This document shows, piece by piece, positions 53,132 to 64,000 of a stretch of 64,000 nucleotides of DNA. The translations under genes and the position numbers were made by a program. The DNA is from Ghiorsea sp. (lineage in GTDB: Bacteria; Pseudomonadota; Zetaproteobacteria; Mariprofundales; Mariprofundaceae), in NCBI GenBank assembly GCA_027080505.1, contig JALWRX010000123.1, forward strand, positions 40,705 through 104,704, given 5' to 3'. Every line of letters begins with the position of its first letter. Position 1 is the first letter of the stretch. The notes beneath the pieces were generated by a model. It was not told the DNA's origin, did no database searches, and worked only from the letters and a program-made list of their open reading frames with translations.

Positions 53132-55117
53132 ATGAGTAATAATCGTAGACACTTAGCTAATGCTGTTCGTGCATTAGCCATGGATGCAGTACAAAAAGCC
53201 AATTCGGGTCACCCTGGTGCTCCAATGGGTATGGCAGATATCGCGGAAGTGCTTTGGAATGACTATATGAAGCACAATCCAACCAACCCGAAATGGGCTG
53301 ACCGCGATCGCTTTATTCTTTCCAATGGTCACGGTTCTATGTTGATTTACTCATTATTGCACCTTACAGGTTATGACCTTTCCATTGATGATTTAAAGCA
53401 ATTTCGTCAATTGCATTCGCGTACGCCAGGTCATCCTGAATATGGTTATGCACCAGGTGTTGAAACAACAACAGGGCCATTAGGACAAGGTATTACCAAT
53501 GGTGTGGGTATGGCATTGGCTGAAAAAACTTTAGCAGCACAGTTCAATAAACCAGGTCACACCATTGTTGACCATAATACTTATGTGTTCTTGGGTGATG
53601 GTTGTTTGATGGAAGGCATTTCTCATGAAGCATGCTCTTTGGCAGGAACACTTGGGCTTGGTAAGCTTATTGCATTTTGGGATGATAATGGTATTTCTAT
53701 TGATGGTGAAGTTGAAGGCTGGTTCACTGATGATACACCAAAACGCTTTGAGGCGTATGGCTGGCAAGTGATTCGTGACGTTGATGGTCACGATGCGGAT
53801 GAAATTAAACAAGCGATAGAAACAGCAAAAGCTGAAACAGGTAAGCCAACGATGATTTGCTGTAAAACCATTATTGGCTTTGGTTCTCCAAACAAAGCAG
53901 GAACACATGATTGTCATGGTGCGGCTTTAGGTGATGAAGAAATTGCATTGGTTCGTAAAGAACTCAACTGGGATGCTGCACCATTTGAAATCCCTGCAGA
54001 TGTATATGAAGGCTGGGATAATAAAGAAGCAGGTCAAGCTGCTGAAGCTGAATGGGATAAAGCATTTGCTGCATACGCTGCAGAATACCCAGAAGAGGCT
54101 GCTGAGTTTACCCGTCGTATCAATGGTGATTTAGCTGCAAACTGGGAATCTACTGTGGATGCATATATTGCAGAAGTAGCAGCTAAGGGTGATACCATTG
54201 CTTCACGTAAAGCATCACAAAATGCGATTGAAGCATTAGCAAAAGTAACCCCTGAATTCTTGGGTGGTTCTGCCGACCTTGCAGGTTCTAATTTAACTTT
54301 ATGGTCTGGTGCTAAACCTGTGATTAATCATGCTGATGGTAACTATGTGAACTATGGTGTGCGTGAGTTTGGTATGGCTGCAATGATTAATGGTATTGCA
54401 TTGCATGGTGGCTTTGTACCTTATGGTGCAACATTCTTGATGTTCTCTGAATATGCTCGTAATGCATTGCGTATGGCTGCATTAATGAAACAAGGGCATA
54501 TCGAAGTATTTACACATGACTCTATTGGTTTGGGTGAAGATGGTCCTACACATCAACCTGTAGAGCAAACTGCAACTTTGCGTATGATTCCTAATATGGA
54601 TGTATGGCGGCCATGTGATGCGGTTGAAACTGCAGTGGCTTGGAAAGTGGCTGTGAAAAATACTACGCGCCCAACTTCTTTAATTCTTTCGCGCCAAAAC
54701 TTACCTCATCAAGCACGTGATGCAGAGCAAATTAAGTTAATTGAGCGTGGTGGTTATATCCTTAAAGACTCTGACGGCACACCTGAAGTGATTGTGATTG
54801 CCACGGGTTCTGAAGTTGGTTTGGCTATGGATGCAGCAGCGGCATCAAATAAAAATGTTCGTGTGGTTTCTATACCATCAACGAATGTATTTGATGAGCA
54901 GGATGATGCGTATAAAGAATCTGTATTGCCTGCATCGGTTACAGCACGTGTTGCTGTTGAAGCTGGTGTAACAGGTTTCTGGGCAAAATATGTTGGTTTG
55001 AATGGTAAAGTCATTGGTATTGATACCTTTGGTGAGTCAGCACCAGCAGATGAGTTGTTCAAAATGTTTGGCTTTACCGTAGATGCAGTCAAAGCTGCTA
55101 TCGACGAAGTCGCTTAA
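53132..55117 (+). CDS. tkt: Transketolase
   Basis: Thiamine-diphosphate enzyme moving two-carbon units between sugar phosphates, 661 residues. '[19 protein letters not shown]' at the N-terminus, the ThDP motif '[15 protein letters not shown]...[10 protein letters not shown]', '[19 protein letters not shown]' in the middle domain, and a C-terminal domain are all present. It follows glpX by 44 bases and precedes gap by 33. With GlpX and class II aldolase it covers the regeneration arm of the Calvin cycle. Confidence 0.98.
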   Translation: MSNNRRHLANAVRALAMDAVQKANSGHPGAPMGMADIAEVLWNDYMKHNPTNPKWADRDRFILSNGHGSMLIYSLLHLTGYDLSIDDLKQFRQLHSRTPGHPEYGYAPGVETTTGPLGQGITNGVGMALAEKTLAAQFNKPGHTIVDHNTYVFLGDGCLMEGISHEACSLAGTLGLGKLIAFWDDNGISIDGEVEGWFTDDTPKRFEAYGWQVIRDVDGHDADEIKQAIETAKAETGKPTMICCKTIIGFGSPNKAGTHDCHGAALGDEEIALVRKELNWDAAPFEIPADVYEGWDNKEAGQAAEAEWDKAFAAYAAEYPEEAAEFTRRINGDLAANWESTVDAYIAEVAAKGDTIASRKASQNAIEALAKVTPEFLGGSADLAGSNLTLWSGAKPVINHADGNYVNYGVREFGMAAMINGIALHGGFVPYGATFLMFSEYARNALRMAALMKQGHIEVFTHDSIGLGEDGPTHQPVEQTATLRMIPNMDVWRPCDAVETAVAWKVAVKNTTRPTSLILSRQNLPHQARDAEQIKLIERGGYILKDSDGTPEVIVIATGSEVGLAMDAAAASNKNVRVVSIPSTNVFDEQDDAYKESVLPASVTARVAVEAGVTGFWAKYVGLNGKVIGIDTFGESAPADELFKMFGFTVDAVKAAIDEVA

Positions 55118-56152
<1,035 letters not shown>

Positions 56153-56160
56153 ACTTATAA

Positions 56161-56232
56161 GTAGGGCTTTGACTTTGGTCTTAGCCCTACGTTTGTTTTT
56201 GTTTGTTTGCTAGAGTAACCAAAAACAAACGT
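56161..56232 (+). promoter_or_regulatory. Overlapping hairpins between gap and pgk
   Basis: GTAGGGCT (56161-56168) pairs AGCCCTAC (56183-56190), followed by a T-rich stretch like a terminator. The next 13 bases ACGTTTGTTTTTG (56189-56201) pair perfectly with CAAAAACAAACGT (56220-56232). The two stems share two bases and sequester the T-rich tract, so they look like alternative structures that could tune read-through from gap to pgk. Confidence 0.6.
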
Positions 56233-56268
56233 TTCTTATAAAATAAGGTAGTTCAAAGAGGAGTAAAC

Positions 56269-57447
56269 ATGTCTGTTATCAAAATGACCGACCTAGACTT
56301 AGCAGGTAAACGCGTTCTGATTCGCCAGGATTTAAATGTGCCGATTGCTGATGGTAAAGTTACATCGGATAAGCGTATTCGTGCGTCATTACCAACTTTA
56401 GAGCACTGTATTAAAGCAGGCGCAAAAGTAATGGTAATGTCTCACCTAGGTCGCCCTACAGAAGGTGAGCCCGCTTCTGAGTTTTCGCTAGCACCTGTTG
56501 CTGCACATATGTCAGGTCTTTTGGGTCAAGATGTTCGATTGGTTACAGACTATGTGGGAACTGATGTTGAAGTTGGTGAAGGCGAAGTTGTGCTTCTTGA
56601 AAATGTGCGCTTCAACGTTGGAGAAAAGAAAAATGATGAAACGCTTTCTAAGCAATACGCAGCTTTGTGTGATGTTTATGTGATGGATGCTTTTGGTACA
56701 GCACACCGTGCACAAGCCTCAACCCATGGTGCAGGTCAATTCGCACCAACAGCATGTGCAGGACCTTTGCTTGCGGGTGAACTTGAAGCATTGGGTAAAG
56801 CATTGGATAACCCAGCGCGTCCTATGGTTGCGATTGTGGGCGGCTCCAAAGTTTCTACGAAGCTAACTGTTCTTGAATCGCTGTCTAAAATTGTGGATCA
56901 GTTGGTTGTCGGTGGTGGTATCGCCAATACATTTATTGCAGCAGCAGGAAAGCCCGTTGGTAAATCATTATATGAAGCTGACTTGGTGGATACTTGCAAA
57001 AAATTAACAGCAAATGCAGAAGCCAACGGTGGTTCTATTCCTGTGCCTACAGATGTTGTTTGTGCCAAAGAGTTTTCGCCAACTGCCGAAGCTACACTAA
57101 AAAGTGTAGATGAAACACTTGATGATGACATGATTTTTGATATTGGTCCTGATTCAGCAGCAGAGCTTGCTGAAATCATTAAAAATGCAGGTACAGTGGT
57201 ATGGAATGGCCCTGTGGGTGTGTTTGAATTTGACCAATTTGGCGATGGCACTAAGGCAATTTCATTGGCTATTGCAGAGTCCGATGCGTTTTCTATCGCA
57301 GGTGGTGGTGACACATTAGCAGCAGTAGATAAATACGATATTGCAGACAAAGTATCTTATATCTCAACAGGTGGTGGTGCTTTTTTAGAGTTTTTAGAAG
57401 GTAAAAAATTACCAGCAGTAGAAATGCTTGAGGCTCGTGCAAAATAA
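56269..57447 (+). CDS. pgk: Phosphoglycerate kinase
   Basis: Interconverts 1,3-bisphosphoglycerate and 3-phosphoglycerate with ADP/ATP, 392 residues. '[19 protein letters not shown]' (core 'RQDLNVPI'), '[11 protein letters not shown]', '[11 protein letters not shown]', and the C-terminal nucleotide site '[28 protein letters not shown]' are typical. AGAGGAGT precedes the ATG. The stop overlaps the pyk ATG by one base. Read-through from gap would pass the hairpins upstream. Confidence 0.98.
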   Translation: MSVIKMTDLDLAGKRVLIRQDLNVPIADGKVTSDKRIRASLPTLEHCIKAGAKVMVMSHLGRPTEGEPASEFSLAPVAAHMSGLLGQDVRLVTDYVGTDVEVGEGEVVLLENVRFNVGEKKNDETLSKQYAALCDVYVMDAFGTAHRAQASTHGAGQFAPTACAGPLLAGELEALGKALDNPARPMVAIVGGSKVSTKLTVLESLSKIVDQLVVGGGIANTFIAAAGKPVGKSLYEADLVDTCKKLTANAEANGGSIPVPTDVVCAKEFSPTAEATLKSVDETLDDDMIFDIGPDSAAELAEIIKNAGTVVWNGPVGVFEFDQFGDGTKAISLAIAESDAFSIAGGGDTLAAVDKYDIADKVSYISTGGGAFLEFLEGKKLPAVEMLEARAK

Positions 57448-58895
57448 TGACAGAACATATTCGTAGAACAAAAATCGTAGCAACGCTAGGTCCATCTTCT
57501 GAATCACCAGAGATGTTGGAGAAAATGATTGAGGCGGGTGTGAATGTCGTTCGTTTGAATTTTTCACATGGTACACCTGAAGATCATCAATTGCGTGCTG
57601 ATAATGTGCGTGCAGCGGCTAAAAAACTTGGTGTTGTGGTTGGTATTCTTGCTGATATGCAAGGACCTAAAATTCGTTGTGGTAAGTTTAAGACAGGAAA
57701 AACAATACTTAAAGTCGGTCAAAAGTTTATTCTTGATGCAGCTATGAGCTTGGATGATGGTGATGATGAGCGCGTAGGTTTAACTTATAAAGAGCTGGTG
57801 ACTGATGTTGAGCCAGGTGCACGTTTATTGCTTAACGATGGTCTTTTGGTGATGGATGTTGATAAAGTTGTGGGTCAAGAGATTCATTGTACTGTAGTTG
57901 TTGGTGGTGTTTTATCCAATAATAAAGGTATTAATCGTGCTGGCGGTGGTTTGTCGGCTGATGCATTGACAGAAAAAGATAAAGAAGACATCAAAACAGC
58001 GTGTGCTATTGGTGTGGATTATATTGCGATTTCTTTTCCACGTGATGGTAAAGATATGGAGTATGCGCGTTCTTTGGTACAAGCTGAAGGTTCAAATGCT
58101 GGTATGGTGGCAAAAGTTGAGCGTGCAGAAGCTGTGCTTGATGAAAACTTAAAAGCAATCATGGAAGCATCGGATGCAGTGATGGTTGCACGTGGTGACT
58201 TGGGTGTTGAAATTGGTGATGCAGCCGTGCCACCAGTGCAAAAGAAAATGCTACGTATGGCACCAAAATACAATTGTCCAGTGATTGTTGCCACACAAAT
58301 GATGGAGTCCATGTGTGAGAATCCGATTCCTACACGTGCGGAAGTGAATGATTGTGCGAATGCTGTGCTTGATGGTACAGATGCTGTGATGTTGTCTGGT
58401 GAGTCTGCAGCAGGTAGTTACCCTGTTGAGGCTGTGCAGGCTATGCATAGAACTTGTATTGAAACAGAGAAGCAGCGTGTGATGCCTTCTTCTCAAACAC
58501 GTGATCCTAGATTTCCTCCGCATTCGGTGGATGAGTGTATTGCACGTCAAGCCATGGAAGTAGCTAGAGAAATGCCTATTAAGGCGATTGCCTCATTTAC
58601 ACGCTCTGGCAATACAGCTTTGTATATGTCTAGGCATTTGGGTGATGTGCCTATTTATGCAGTCACTTCTGAAGACAGTACGCTAGGTCGTGTAACATTA
58701 TTTAGAAATGTTACCCCACTACGTATGGATATTGACTATGGTCCTACAGATGCACCTAAAGCTACCTTGGATATTCAAGAAAAAATGCTTAAAGAAGAAA
58801 TTGCAAGTCAAGGTGAGTTAATCATCATGACATTTGGTACACCTATGGGTGAGTCTGGTGGCACCAATGCAATGAAAATTATTAGTTTAAAATAA
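57447..58895 (+). CDS. pyk: Pyruvate kinase
   Basis: Makes pyruvate and ATP from phosphoenolpyruvate, 482 residues. N-terminal 'RRTKIVATLGPSSESPEML' and 'VVRLNFSHGTPEDH', the substrate/metal site 'MVAKVERAEAV' with 'MVARGDLGVEIG', and 'TQMMESMCENPIPTRAEVND' mark the barrel. A C-terminal allosteric-type domain is present ('ASFTRSGNTALYMSRH'). ATG shares its A with the pgk stop (TAATG), so it is coupled. No ribosome site of its own is obvious. Confidence 0.97.
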   Translation: MTEHIRRTKIVATLGPSSESPEMLEKMIEAGVNVVRLNFSHGTPEDHQLRADNVRAAAKKLGVVVGILADMQGPKIRCGKFKTGKTILKVGQKFILDAAMSLDDGDDERVGLTYKELVTDVEPGARLLLNDGLLVMDVDKVVGQEIHCTVVVGGVLSNNKGINRAGGGLSADALTEKDKEDIKTACAIGVDYIAISFPRDGKDMEYARSLVQAEGSNAGMVAKVERAEAVLDENLKAIMEASDAVMVARGDLGVEIGDAAVPPVQKKMLRMAPKYNCPVIVATQMMESMCENPIPTRAEVNDCANAVLDGTDAVMLSGESAAGSYPVEAVQAMHRTCIETEKQRVMPSSQTRDPRFPPHSVDECIARQAMEVAREMPIKAIASFTRSGNTALYMSRHLGDVPIYAVTSEDSTLGRVTLFRNVTPLRMDIDYGPTDAPKATLDIQEKMLKEEIASQGELIIMTFGTPMGESGGTNAMKIISLK

Positions 58896-58929
58896 GTAAG
58901 AAAACTTTAAATAAGGAAAGGAGTACAAC

Positions 58930-59967
58930 ATGGCATTAATTTCATTACGTCAACTATTGGATCACGCTGCTGAAAACGATTACGGTATGCCAGCATTCAA
59001 TGTCAATAATATGGAGCAAGTTCATGCAATCATGGAAGCTGCAAATGAGGTGAATTCACCTGTCATCATGCAGGGTTCTGCGGGCGCACGTAGCTATGCA
59101 GGTGAACCATTCTTACGTCATATGGTTGATGCAGCAGTGGAAATGTATCCACACATTCCAGTTGTGATGCACCAAGATCATGGCTCTGAGCCAGCAGTAT
59201 GTTTGCGTTCAATCCAGTCTGGTTTCACATCAGTGATGATGGACGGCTCATTGATGGCTGATATGAAAACACCATCTTCATTTGAATACAATGTAGATGT
59301 CACTAAAAAAGTATGTGAAATGGCGCATGCTGGTGGTGTATCGGTTGAAGGTGAGCTTGGTTGCCTAGGTTCTTTGGAAACAGGTATGATGGGCGAAGAA
59401 GACGGTCATGGTGCTGATGGTGCTTTGGATATGGATCAACTATTAACAAGTGTTGATGAAGCTGTTGATTTTGTTGAACAAACTGGTGTGGATGCTTTGG
59501 CTATTGCTATTGGAACTTCGCATGGTGCATACAAGTTCACTAAGCCACCTACAGGTGAAGTATTACGTATCGACCGCATTGAAGAAATTCATGCAGCTCT
59601 ACCTAACACGCATTTGGTGATGCACGGCTCATCTTCTGTGCCTCAAGATTGGTTGAAAATCATCAATGAATATGGTGGTGACATGGGTGAAACTTACGGT
59701 GTACCTGTTGAAGAGATTGTTCAAGGTATTAAATCTGGTGTTCGTAAAGTAAATATTGATACTGATTTACGTATGGCTTCTACTGGTGCAATTCGTAAGC
59801 ACTTGAAAGAAAACCCTTCAAACTTTGACCCACGTAAGTTCTTTAAAGCTGCTAAAGATGCTATGAAAGACATCTGTAAAGCTCGCTTTGAAGCATTTGG
59901 TTCAGCAGGTCAAGCTTCTAAAATTAAAGTAAAATCTTTGGAAGAAATGATTGGTTTTTATAAATAA
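58930..59967 (+). CDS. fba: Fructose-bisphosphate aldolase, class II
   Basis: Zinc-dependent aldolase, 345 residues, of the Calvin-cycle-like subtype. N-terminal '[25 protein letters not shown]' (core 'MPAFNVNN'), zinc ligands in '[10 protein letters not shown]' and '[11 protein letters not shown]', and '[12 protein letters not shown]' are visible. It would also split or form sedoheptulose bisphosphate in this subtype. AAAGGAGT precedes the ATG. A strong terminator ends the cluster. Confidence 0.97.
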   Translation: MALISLRQLLDHAAENDYGMPAFNVNNMEQVHAIMEAANEVNSPVIMQGSAGARSYAGEPFLRHMVDAAVEMYPHIPVVMHQDHGSEPAVCLRSIQSGFTSVMMDGSLMADMKTPSSFEYNVDVTKKVCEMAHAGGVSVEGELGCLGSLETGMMGEEDGHGADGALDMDQLLTSVDEAVDFVEQTGVDALAIAIGTSHGAYKFTKPPTGEVLRIDRIEEIHAALPNTHLVMHGSSSVPQDWLKIINEYGGDMGETYGVPVEEIVQGIKSGVRKVNIDTDLRMASTGAIRKHLKENPSNFDPRKFFKAAKDAMKDICKARFEAFGSAGQASKIKVKSLEEMIGFYK

Positions 59968-59998
59968 CTTTCCTTTTTATTAAGGGTTACATAATGTT

Positions 59999-60026
59999 AA
60001 AGGCGAGCTATCTAGCTCGCCTTTTT
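59999..60026 (+). terminator. Terminator of the glpX-fba cluster
   Basis: AAAGGCGAGC-TATCTA-GCTCGCCTTT forms ten pairs followed by Ts, 31 bases after the fba stop. Confidence 0.95.
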
Positions 60027-60052
60027 AATTTGAATATAAGGTTGGTGAAAGA

Positions 60053-61900
60053 GTGAGAGACTTGCTGTACATTTGGAAAAGCCGTTGGTTTGCTTTTATA
60101 CATGATATGTTATGGGTTTCATTGGCTATTTTTTTGGCTTTTTCTTTCCGTTTTGACTTTGGTGCTATTCCAGAATCTCATATTGAAGCTGCGTGGCATA
60201 TGCTATGGGTGGCACTATTGGTGCAGGCATTTAACTACTGGTATTTTGGTTTATATCGAGGAATTTGGCGTTTTGCATCCTTACCCGATTTAACTCGAAT
60301 CATGCAGTCTGTACTTTTTGGCTCTTTATTTACATATTTTATCTTATTCATCTGGATTAGGCTGGAAGGTGTGCCACGTTCAACGCTTGTCCTATATCCC
60401 ATCTTATTGATGGGTGGCTTAGCAGGTATGCGGTTACTGTATCGTTGGGTAAAAGATAGACGATTAAGTTTATCATCTGTAGCTGGGAAACGTGTGCTTA
60501 TATTAGGCGCAGGAAAAGCAGGGGAATTATTGGTTAGAGATATTTTAAATTCCGATAAATATATACCTGTTGGTTTCCTTGATGATGAAAAAAAGAAACA
60601 AGGCTGTGATATTCGTGGTATTCCTGTCTTAGGTGACCTTGCTAGCTTATCAAAGTTAATTCCAGAGCTAAGTGTTGATGAAGTATTCATTGCCATGCCT
60701 TCTGCCAATTCTGATGTATTACAAACAATGGTAAAAAATTGTGCTGACTTGCATGTTAGGTGTAGAACCGTCCCTAGCTTAGAAGAACTGGATCATCAGA
60801 ATCTTAATGTGGGGAGCTTACGTAATATCCGTTTGGAAGATTTATTGGGCAGAGATGAAATAGCTTTGAAAGATGATGTGGTTGCTCGTTTTATTCAAGG
60901 TAAGCAGGTGATGGTTACAGGTGCAGGTGGCTCTATAGGCTCGGAGTTATGTCGTCAGCTACTCAGGTTTAATCCTGATAAGCTTATTTTGGTTGATCAC
61001 GCTGAGTTTAACTTGTATCAAATTGATAATGAACTACAAAGTGCTGAAAATTATAAGTCTTGTAAGGCAGTTTTAGGTGATATTCGGGATCATGAACGTA
61101 TGGAATGGATTTTCTCGAATTTCAAACCCGATATTGTTTTTAATGCAGCAGCTTATAAACATGTGCCGCTGGTTGAAGCAAACCCTGCAGAAGGTATTAA
61201 AACCAATGTATTGGGAACTTGTATGCTTGCAGACCTTGCGGCAGAGAGTGCTTGTGAACATTTTATTCAAGTCTCTACTGACAAAGCGGTTAACCCAGCC
61301 AATGTCATGGGTGCAACCAAACGTATGGCAGAAATTTATTGTCAAAACTTAAATAAACGTTGCGAGACTGCCTTTATTACGACACGTTTTGGTAATGTAT
61401 TGGGCTCGGCAGGAAGCGTAGTACCCTTATTTAAAAAACAAATTGAAAGTGGGGGACCTGTCACGGTCACACATAAAGATATTACCCGTTACTTTATGAC
61501 CATTCCTGAGGCGGTGTCTTTGATTTTACAAGCAGCAACCATGGGTTCAGGTGGCGAAATTTTTGTATTAGATATGGGGAAACCTGTAAAAATAAAAGAT
61601 ATGGCAGAACAGATGATTCGTTTGGCAGGCTTGGTGCCCAATAAGGATATTGATATTATTTATACGGGTTTGCGACCAGGTGAGAAGTTGTTTGAAGAGT
61701 TGTTTCACGAAGCCGAATCACTACAAGGAACAACACATGCTAAAATTATGTTATCCGATGTTCGTGAAGTAGATTGGGATGAGGTACAGCAACGTTTAGT
61801 GGAAATTCGTGAGGCTTGTGCTCATCGGGATGTATCAGCCTTGATTCAATTATTACAGCAGCTTGTGCCTGAGTTTACCCCTGATAAACGTTTGCTGTAA
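60053..61900 (+). CDS. Membrane-bound NDP-sugar 4,6-dehydratase (WbpM/PglF/CapD type)
   Basis: 615 residues. Four N-terminal membrane helices (about 15-130) precede a CoA-binding-like Rossmann domain ('RVLILGAGKAGELLVRDIL') and then the SDR catalytic domain ('VMVTGAGGSIGSELCRQLL'). The active site is 'STDKAVNPANVMGATKR', with Met in place of the usual Tyr, as in WbpM-type enzymes. It makes UDP-4-keto-6-deoxy-HexNAc for polysaccharide or glycoprotein glycans such as flagellin or pilin sugars. GTG start with weak GAAAGA. It stands alone after the fba terminator; priA begins two bases after its stop. The exact sugar is not readable. Confidence 0.92.
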   Translation: MRDLLYIWKSRWFAFIHDMLWVSLAIFLAFSFRFDFGAIPESHIEAAWHMLWVALLVQAFNYWYFGLYRGIWRFASLPDLTRIMQSVLFGSLFTYFILFIWIRLEGVPRSTLVLYPILLMGGLAGMRLLYRWVKDRRLSLSSVAGKRVLILGAGKAGELLVRDILNSDKYIPVGFLDDEKKKQGCDIRGIPVLGDLASLSKLIPELSVDEVFIAMPSANSDVLQTMVKNCADLHVRCRTVPSLEELDHQNLNVGSLRNIRLEDLLGRDEIALKDDVVARFIQGKQVMVTGAGGSIGSELCRQLLRFNPDKLILVDHAEFNLYQIDNELQSAENYKSCKAVLGDIRDHERMEWIFSNFKPDIVFNAAAYKHVPLVEANPAEGIKTNVLGTCMLADLAAESACEHFIQVSTDKAVNPANVMGATKRMAEIYCQNLNKRCETAFITTRFGNVLGSAGSVVPLFKKQIESGGPVTVTHKDITRYFMTIPEAVSLILQAATMGSGGEIFVLDMGKPVKIKDMAEQMIRLAGLVPNKDIDIIYTGLRPGEKLFEELFHEAESLQGTTHAKIMLSDVREVDWDEVQQRLVEIREACAHRDVSALIQLLQQLVPEFTPDKRLL

Positions 61901-61902
61901 CC

Positions 61903-64000
61903 ATGCTACAACAGGAGAAAGCCTGTACCTATATTCGGGCAATTGTGTTTGCACCATTATGGCAAAGCTTTAATTATGTTTGGTCTGATGATTTAGGTAA
62001 ACCGCAAGTTGGTATTCGCATTATTGTGCCTTTTGGACATAGCAAACGGGTTGCTGTTGTTGAGCAAGTGATGACATCAGTGGATGAACAAGAGACAACA
62101 TCTGATTTAAAACAAGTTTTAGACCGTTTAGATGATAAAAGTTTATATAGCCATGATTATTGGGGTTGGTTAGAGCGGGCAAGTCATTACTACTTGCGTA
62201 CTACTGGGGAGATGTATGAGTTGGCCTTGGCATGGGCAGCGTTGGACAAACAACGGCGTTTTAAGTGTTTAAATCGTGAGTTATTATTGCATATTGATGA
62301 TGATTTAGCCTTAGCATTTACCAGTAAACGAGCTCTTTCATTAGCAAGCATTGCGAAACACTGCGCAGTACGTGCTTTGCAATGGCGGGTGCTTCAGGCT
62401 GTGCGAGAGGGGGCACTTGAAGAAGTGTGGGAAAAACCGCTTGATGATACAACGCGTGTAAAAACGCGGTTACAATTACGCGTATCGCAACAGCAAGCTG
62501 TTGATGCACTTTGTGAAAATAAACAGTTTTACCCAGCCTTATTGTTTGGACGTACAGGTTCAGGGAAAACTGAAGTTTATCTGCAAACTGCTGAAAAGCT
62601 GGTTGCACAAGGTAAGCAGGTGCTGATCTTGGTACCTGAAATTGGTTTGACACCGATGTGGAAACAACGCTTATCTGAACGATTTGAATATGTTTCAATT
62701 TGGCATTCAGGATTAACATCACGTGAGAAAATTGCTGTACGGCATGGCTTAGAGAATACGCAAGTTCTTTTGGGTACACGTTCTGCTTTATTCCTGCCTT
62801 TAAATAACCTTGGCATGATTGTAATTGATGAGGAGCATGATACATCATTTAAGCAACAAGATGGTGTAATGTATTCGGCAAGAGACATGGCATTGCTCTT
62901 GGCACAAGCCTTGAAGATTCCTATGGTATTAGGCTCTGCAACACCCAGCTTGGAAAGTTGGCGACAAGTGAAAGAAGGCAAAATGGCATGCTTTCGTTTG
63001 ACGGAACGTGTGCATCAACACACGCAAATTCAGCCTGAAATCATCGATATGCGTGGCTCAACATCGGTATTATCACCACAGCTTTTACAACGCCTTAAAG
63101 AAACTTTTGCGCGTGGTGAACAGGCTATGTTGTATCTTAATCGCAGAGGGTATGCACCAGCATTACAATGTACGGCTTGTGGTTATGTGCCACAATGTCG
63201 CTTGTGTAGTTTGCGTTTAACGTTGCACCGTAAAGAAGGGGTGTTGCGCTGTCATACTTGTGATTACAAAGAGCGGGTGAAACAAACATGCGACCAATGT
63301 GGTGAGCAGGCTTATTTGCCCTTGGGTTCAGGTACAGAGCGTTTGGAGGATGATTTGTTAGCCGCCTTGCCTGATTTAAGATTGGCAAGGTTTGATAGTG
63401 ATGTGATTCGTAGCCCCAAAGATTTGACGCAGGTATTAACAGGGTTTGAGGCAGGTGATATTGATTGTTTGTTGGGCACGCAAATGTTGGTCAAAGGGCA
63501 TCATTTTCCTAATGTGACTTTGGTTGGTGTGATTAATGCTGATTTGGGCATGAATTTACCTGACTTTCGTGCATCAGAGCGTTGGTGGCAACAAATGACG
63601 CAAGTGTTTGGACGTACTGGGCGTGGCGAGCAAGCAGGTAAAGTGGTGGTGCAAACATGGAGCCCTAATGCATCGTGGTTTGAAAGGTTAGATGAAAGTA
63701 AGGCAGAAGACGTTTTAGATGAAGAGTTAACGCTTCGTCAACTGACACATTTTCCGCCCTATGCCCGATGGGTACGTGTTGTGTTTTCTGCGGGTTACCA
63801 TGAAAAAGCGATTGTGGCAGCCAATCAATTTGCAAAAGCATTACAAAGCTGGGAAGAAGTGAAGGTGAGTGGTCCTATGCCATGTGCTTTGGAGCGTTTA
63901 TCAGGACGTTTTCGTTTTGAATTGATTATTCGTGATGAGACAAGGCAGCATTTGCCATGGCAGCTACTGCCACTGATTAAAAAGTTACGTGTTCCTTCAG
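61903..64000 (+). CDS. priA: Primosomal replication helicase PriA, 3' end outside window
   Basis: Restarts stalled replication forks. The reading frame is absent from the ORF track because it has no stop before the window end. It runs from ATG 61903 for 699 codons. The N-terminal 3'-DNA-binding domain is followed by Walker A 'LLFGRTGSGKTEVYL', the 'DEEHDTSFKQ' helicase box and 'SATPSLESW'. Paired cysteines for zinc are 'CTACGYVPQCRLC' and 'CHTCDYKERVKQTCDQCG'. Motif VI is 'QVFGRTGRGEQAGKV'. Only the last few dozen residues are missing. It starts two bases after the dehydratase stop. Confidence 0.96.
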   Translation, partial: MLQQEKACTYIRAIVFAPLWQSFNYVWSDDLGKPQVGIRIIVPFGHSKRVAVVEQVMTSVDEQETTSDLKQVLDRLDDKSLYSHDYWGWLERASHYYLRTTGEMYELALAWAALDKQRRFKCLNRELLLHIDDDLALAFTSKRALSLASIAKHCAVRALQWRVLQAVREGALEEVWEKPLDDTTRVKTRLQLRVSQQQAVDALCENKQFYPALLFGRTGSGKTEVYLQTAEKLVAQGKQVLILVPEIGLTPMWKQRLSERFEYVSIWHSGLTSREKIAVRHGLENTQVLLGTRSALFLPLNNLGMIVIDEEHDTSFKQQDGVMYSARDMALLLAQALKIPMVLGSATPSLESWRQVKEGKMACFRLTERVHQHTQIQPEIIDMRGSTSVLSPQLLQRLKETFARGEQAMLYLNRRGYAPALQCTACGYVPQCRLCSLRLTLHRKEGVLRCHTCDYKERVKQTCDQCGEQAYLPLGSGTERLEDDLLAALPDLRLARFDSDVIRSPKDLTQVLTGFEAGDIDCLLGTQMLVKGHHFPNVTLVGVINADLGMNLPDFRASERWWQQMTQVFGRTGRGEQAGKVVVQTWSPNASWFERLDESKAEDVLDEELTLRQLTHFPPYARWVRVVFSAGYHEKAIVAANQFAKALQSWEEVKVSGPMPCALERLSGRFRFELIIRDETRQHLPWQLLPLIKKLRVPS

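Noticed and set aside
62318-62981. Minus-strand ORFs inside priA
   Set aside because: priA is the real gene here; it is missing from the track only because it runs off the window end.

Overview
The window is one continuous stretch of a Gram-negative chromosome. It has outer-membrane barrels, Mla lipid transport, a flagellum and a type IV pilin, with moderate to low GC and short gaps between genes. There is no integrase, transposase, phage gene, rRNA operon or CRISPR array. A Calvin-cycle type sugar-phosphate cluster (glpX, tkt, gap, pgk, pyk, class II fba) points to an autotrophic proteobacterium. The pssA-leuA linkage, the pilin next to a PilGHI-like ABC transporter and the orphan c-type cytochrome would fit a zetaproteobacterium (Mariprofundus/Ghiorsea-like). 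That placement is inference from gene content; no search was run.

Layout. 1-2.5 kb: the end of a TPR protein (cut by the window edge) and an outer-membrane barrel. 2.7-5.8 kb: pssA, a leucine-rich leader peptide with a complete attenuator, leuA, and rnhA, which appears to start at AUU. 5.9-9.8 kb: yciB, a sigma-54 promoter, a type IV pilin and a three-gene ABC transporter unit. 9.8-13 kb (minus): comF-grxC-can-zapD-yacG-membrane protein, head to head with bioF. 14.1-14.5 kb: a gene-free block of duplicated intergenic repeats. 14.5-23.7 kb: yaaA, a cytoplasmic histidine kinase, fliK-flgD-flgE, an unusual CASTOR/POLLUX-type ion channel with two voltage-sensor-like modules, and fxsA. 23.7-30.8 kb: tRNA-Arg, then mlaFEDC, a YhdP/AsmA-like protein, a DnaQ exonuclease and a low-molecular-weight phosphatase. 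30.9-37.8 kb (minus): an isolated AT-rich gene and gltB-gltD. 38-44.7 kb: a MarR-regulated export operon (small membrane protein, LolA-like protein, RND/MMPL pump, outer-membrane protein), a two-domain cytochrome c and a DUF3565-DUF1971 protein. 44.8-52 kb: tRNA-Leu, tig-clpP-clpX, lon, hupB, tRNA-Val, tRNA-Asp and darP. 52-60 kb: glpX-tkt-gap-pgk-pyk-fba. 60-64 kb: a polytopic NDP-sugar 4,6-dehydratase and priA, which runs off the right edge and is missing from the ORF track.

Functional themes. The envelope is maintained by phospholipid synthesis (pssA), Mla and YhdP transport and the LolA/MMPL/barrel operon. Protein quality control is concentrated in tig-clpPX-lon, where lon carries a heat-shock-like promoter. 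Carbon flow is served by the Calvin/glycolysis block and nitrogen assimilation by GltBD. The clearest regulatory devices readable from sequence alone are the leu attenuator, the sigma-54 pilin promoter, and the mirrored promoters of tRNA-Arg and the mla operon. The most unusual protein is the tandem voltage-sensor channel at 20240-23110.
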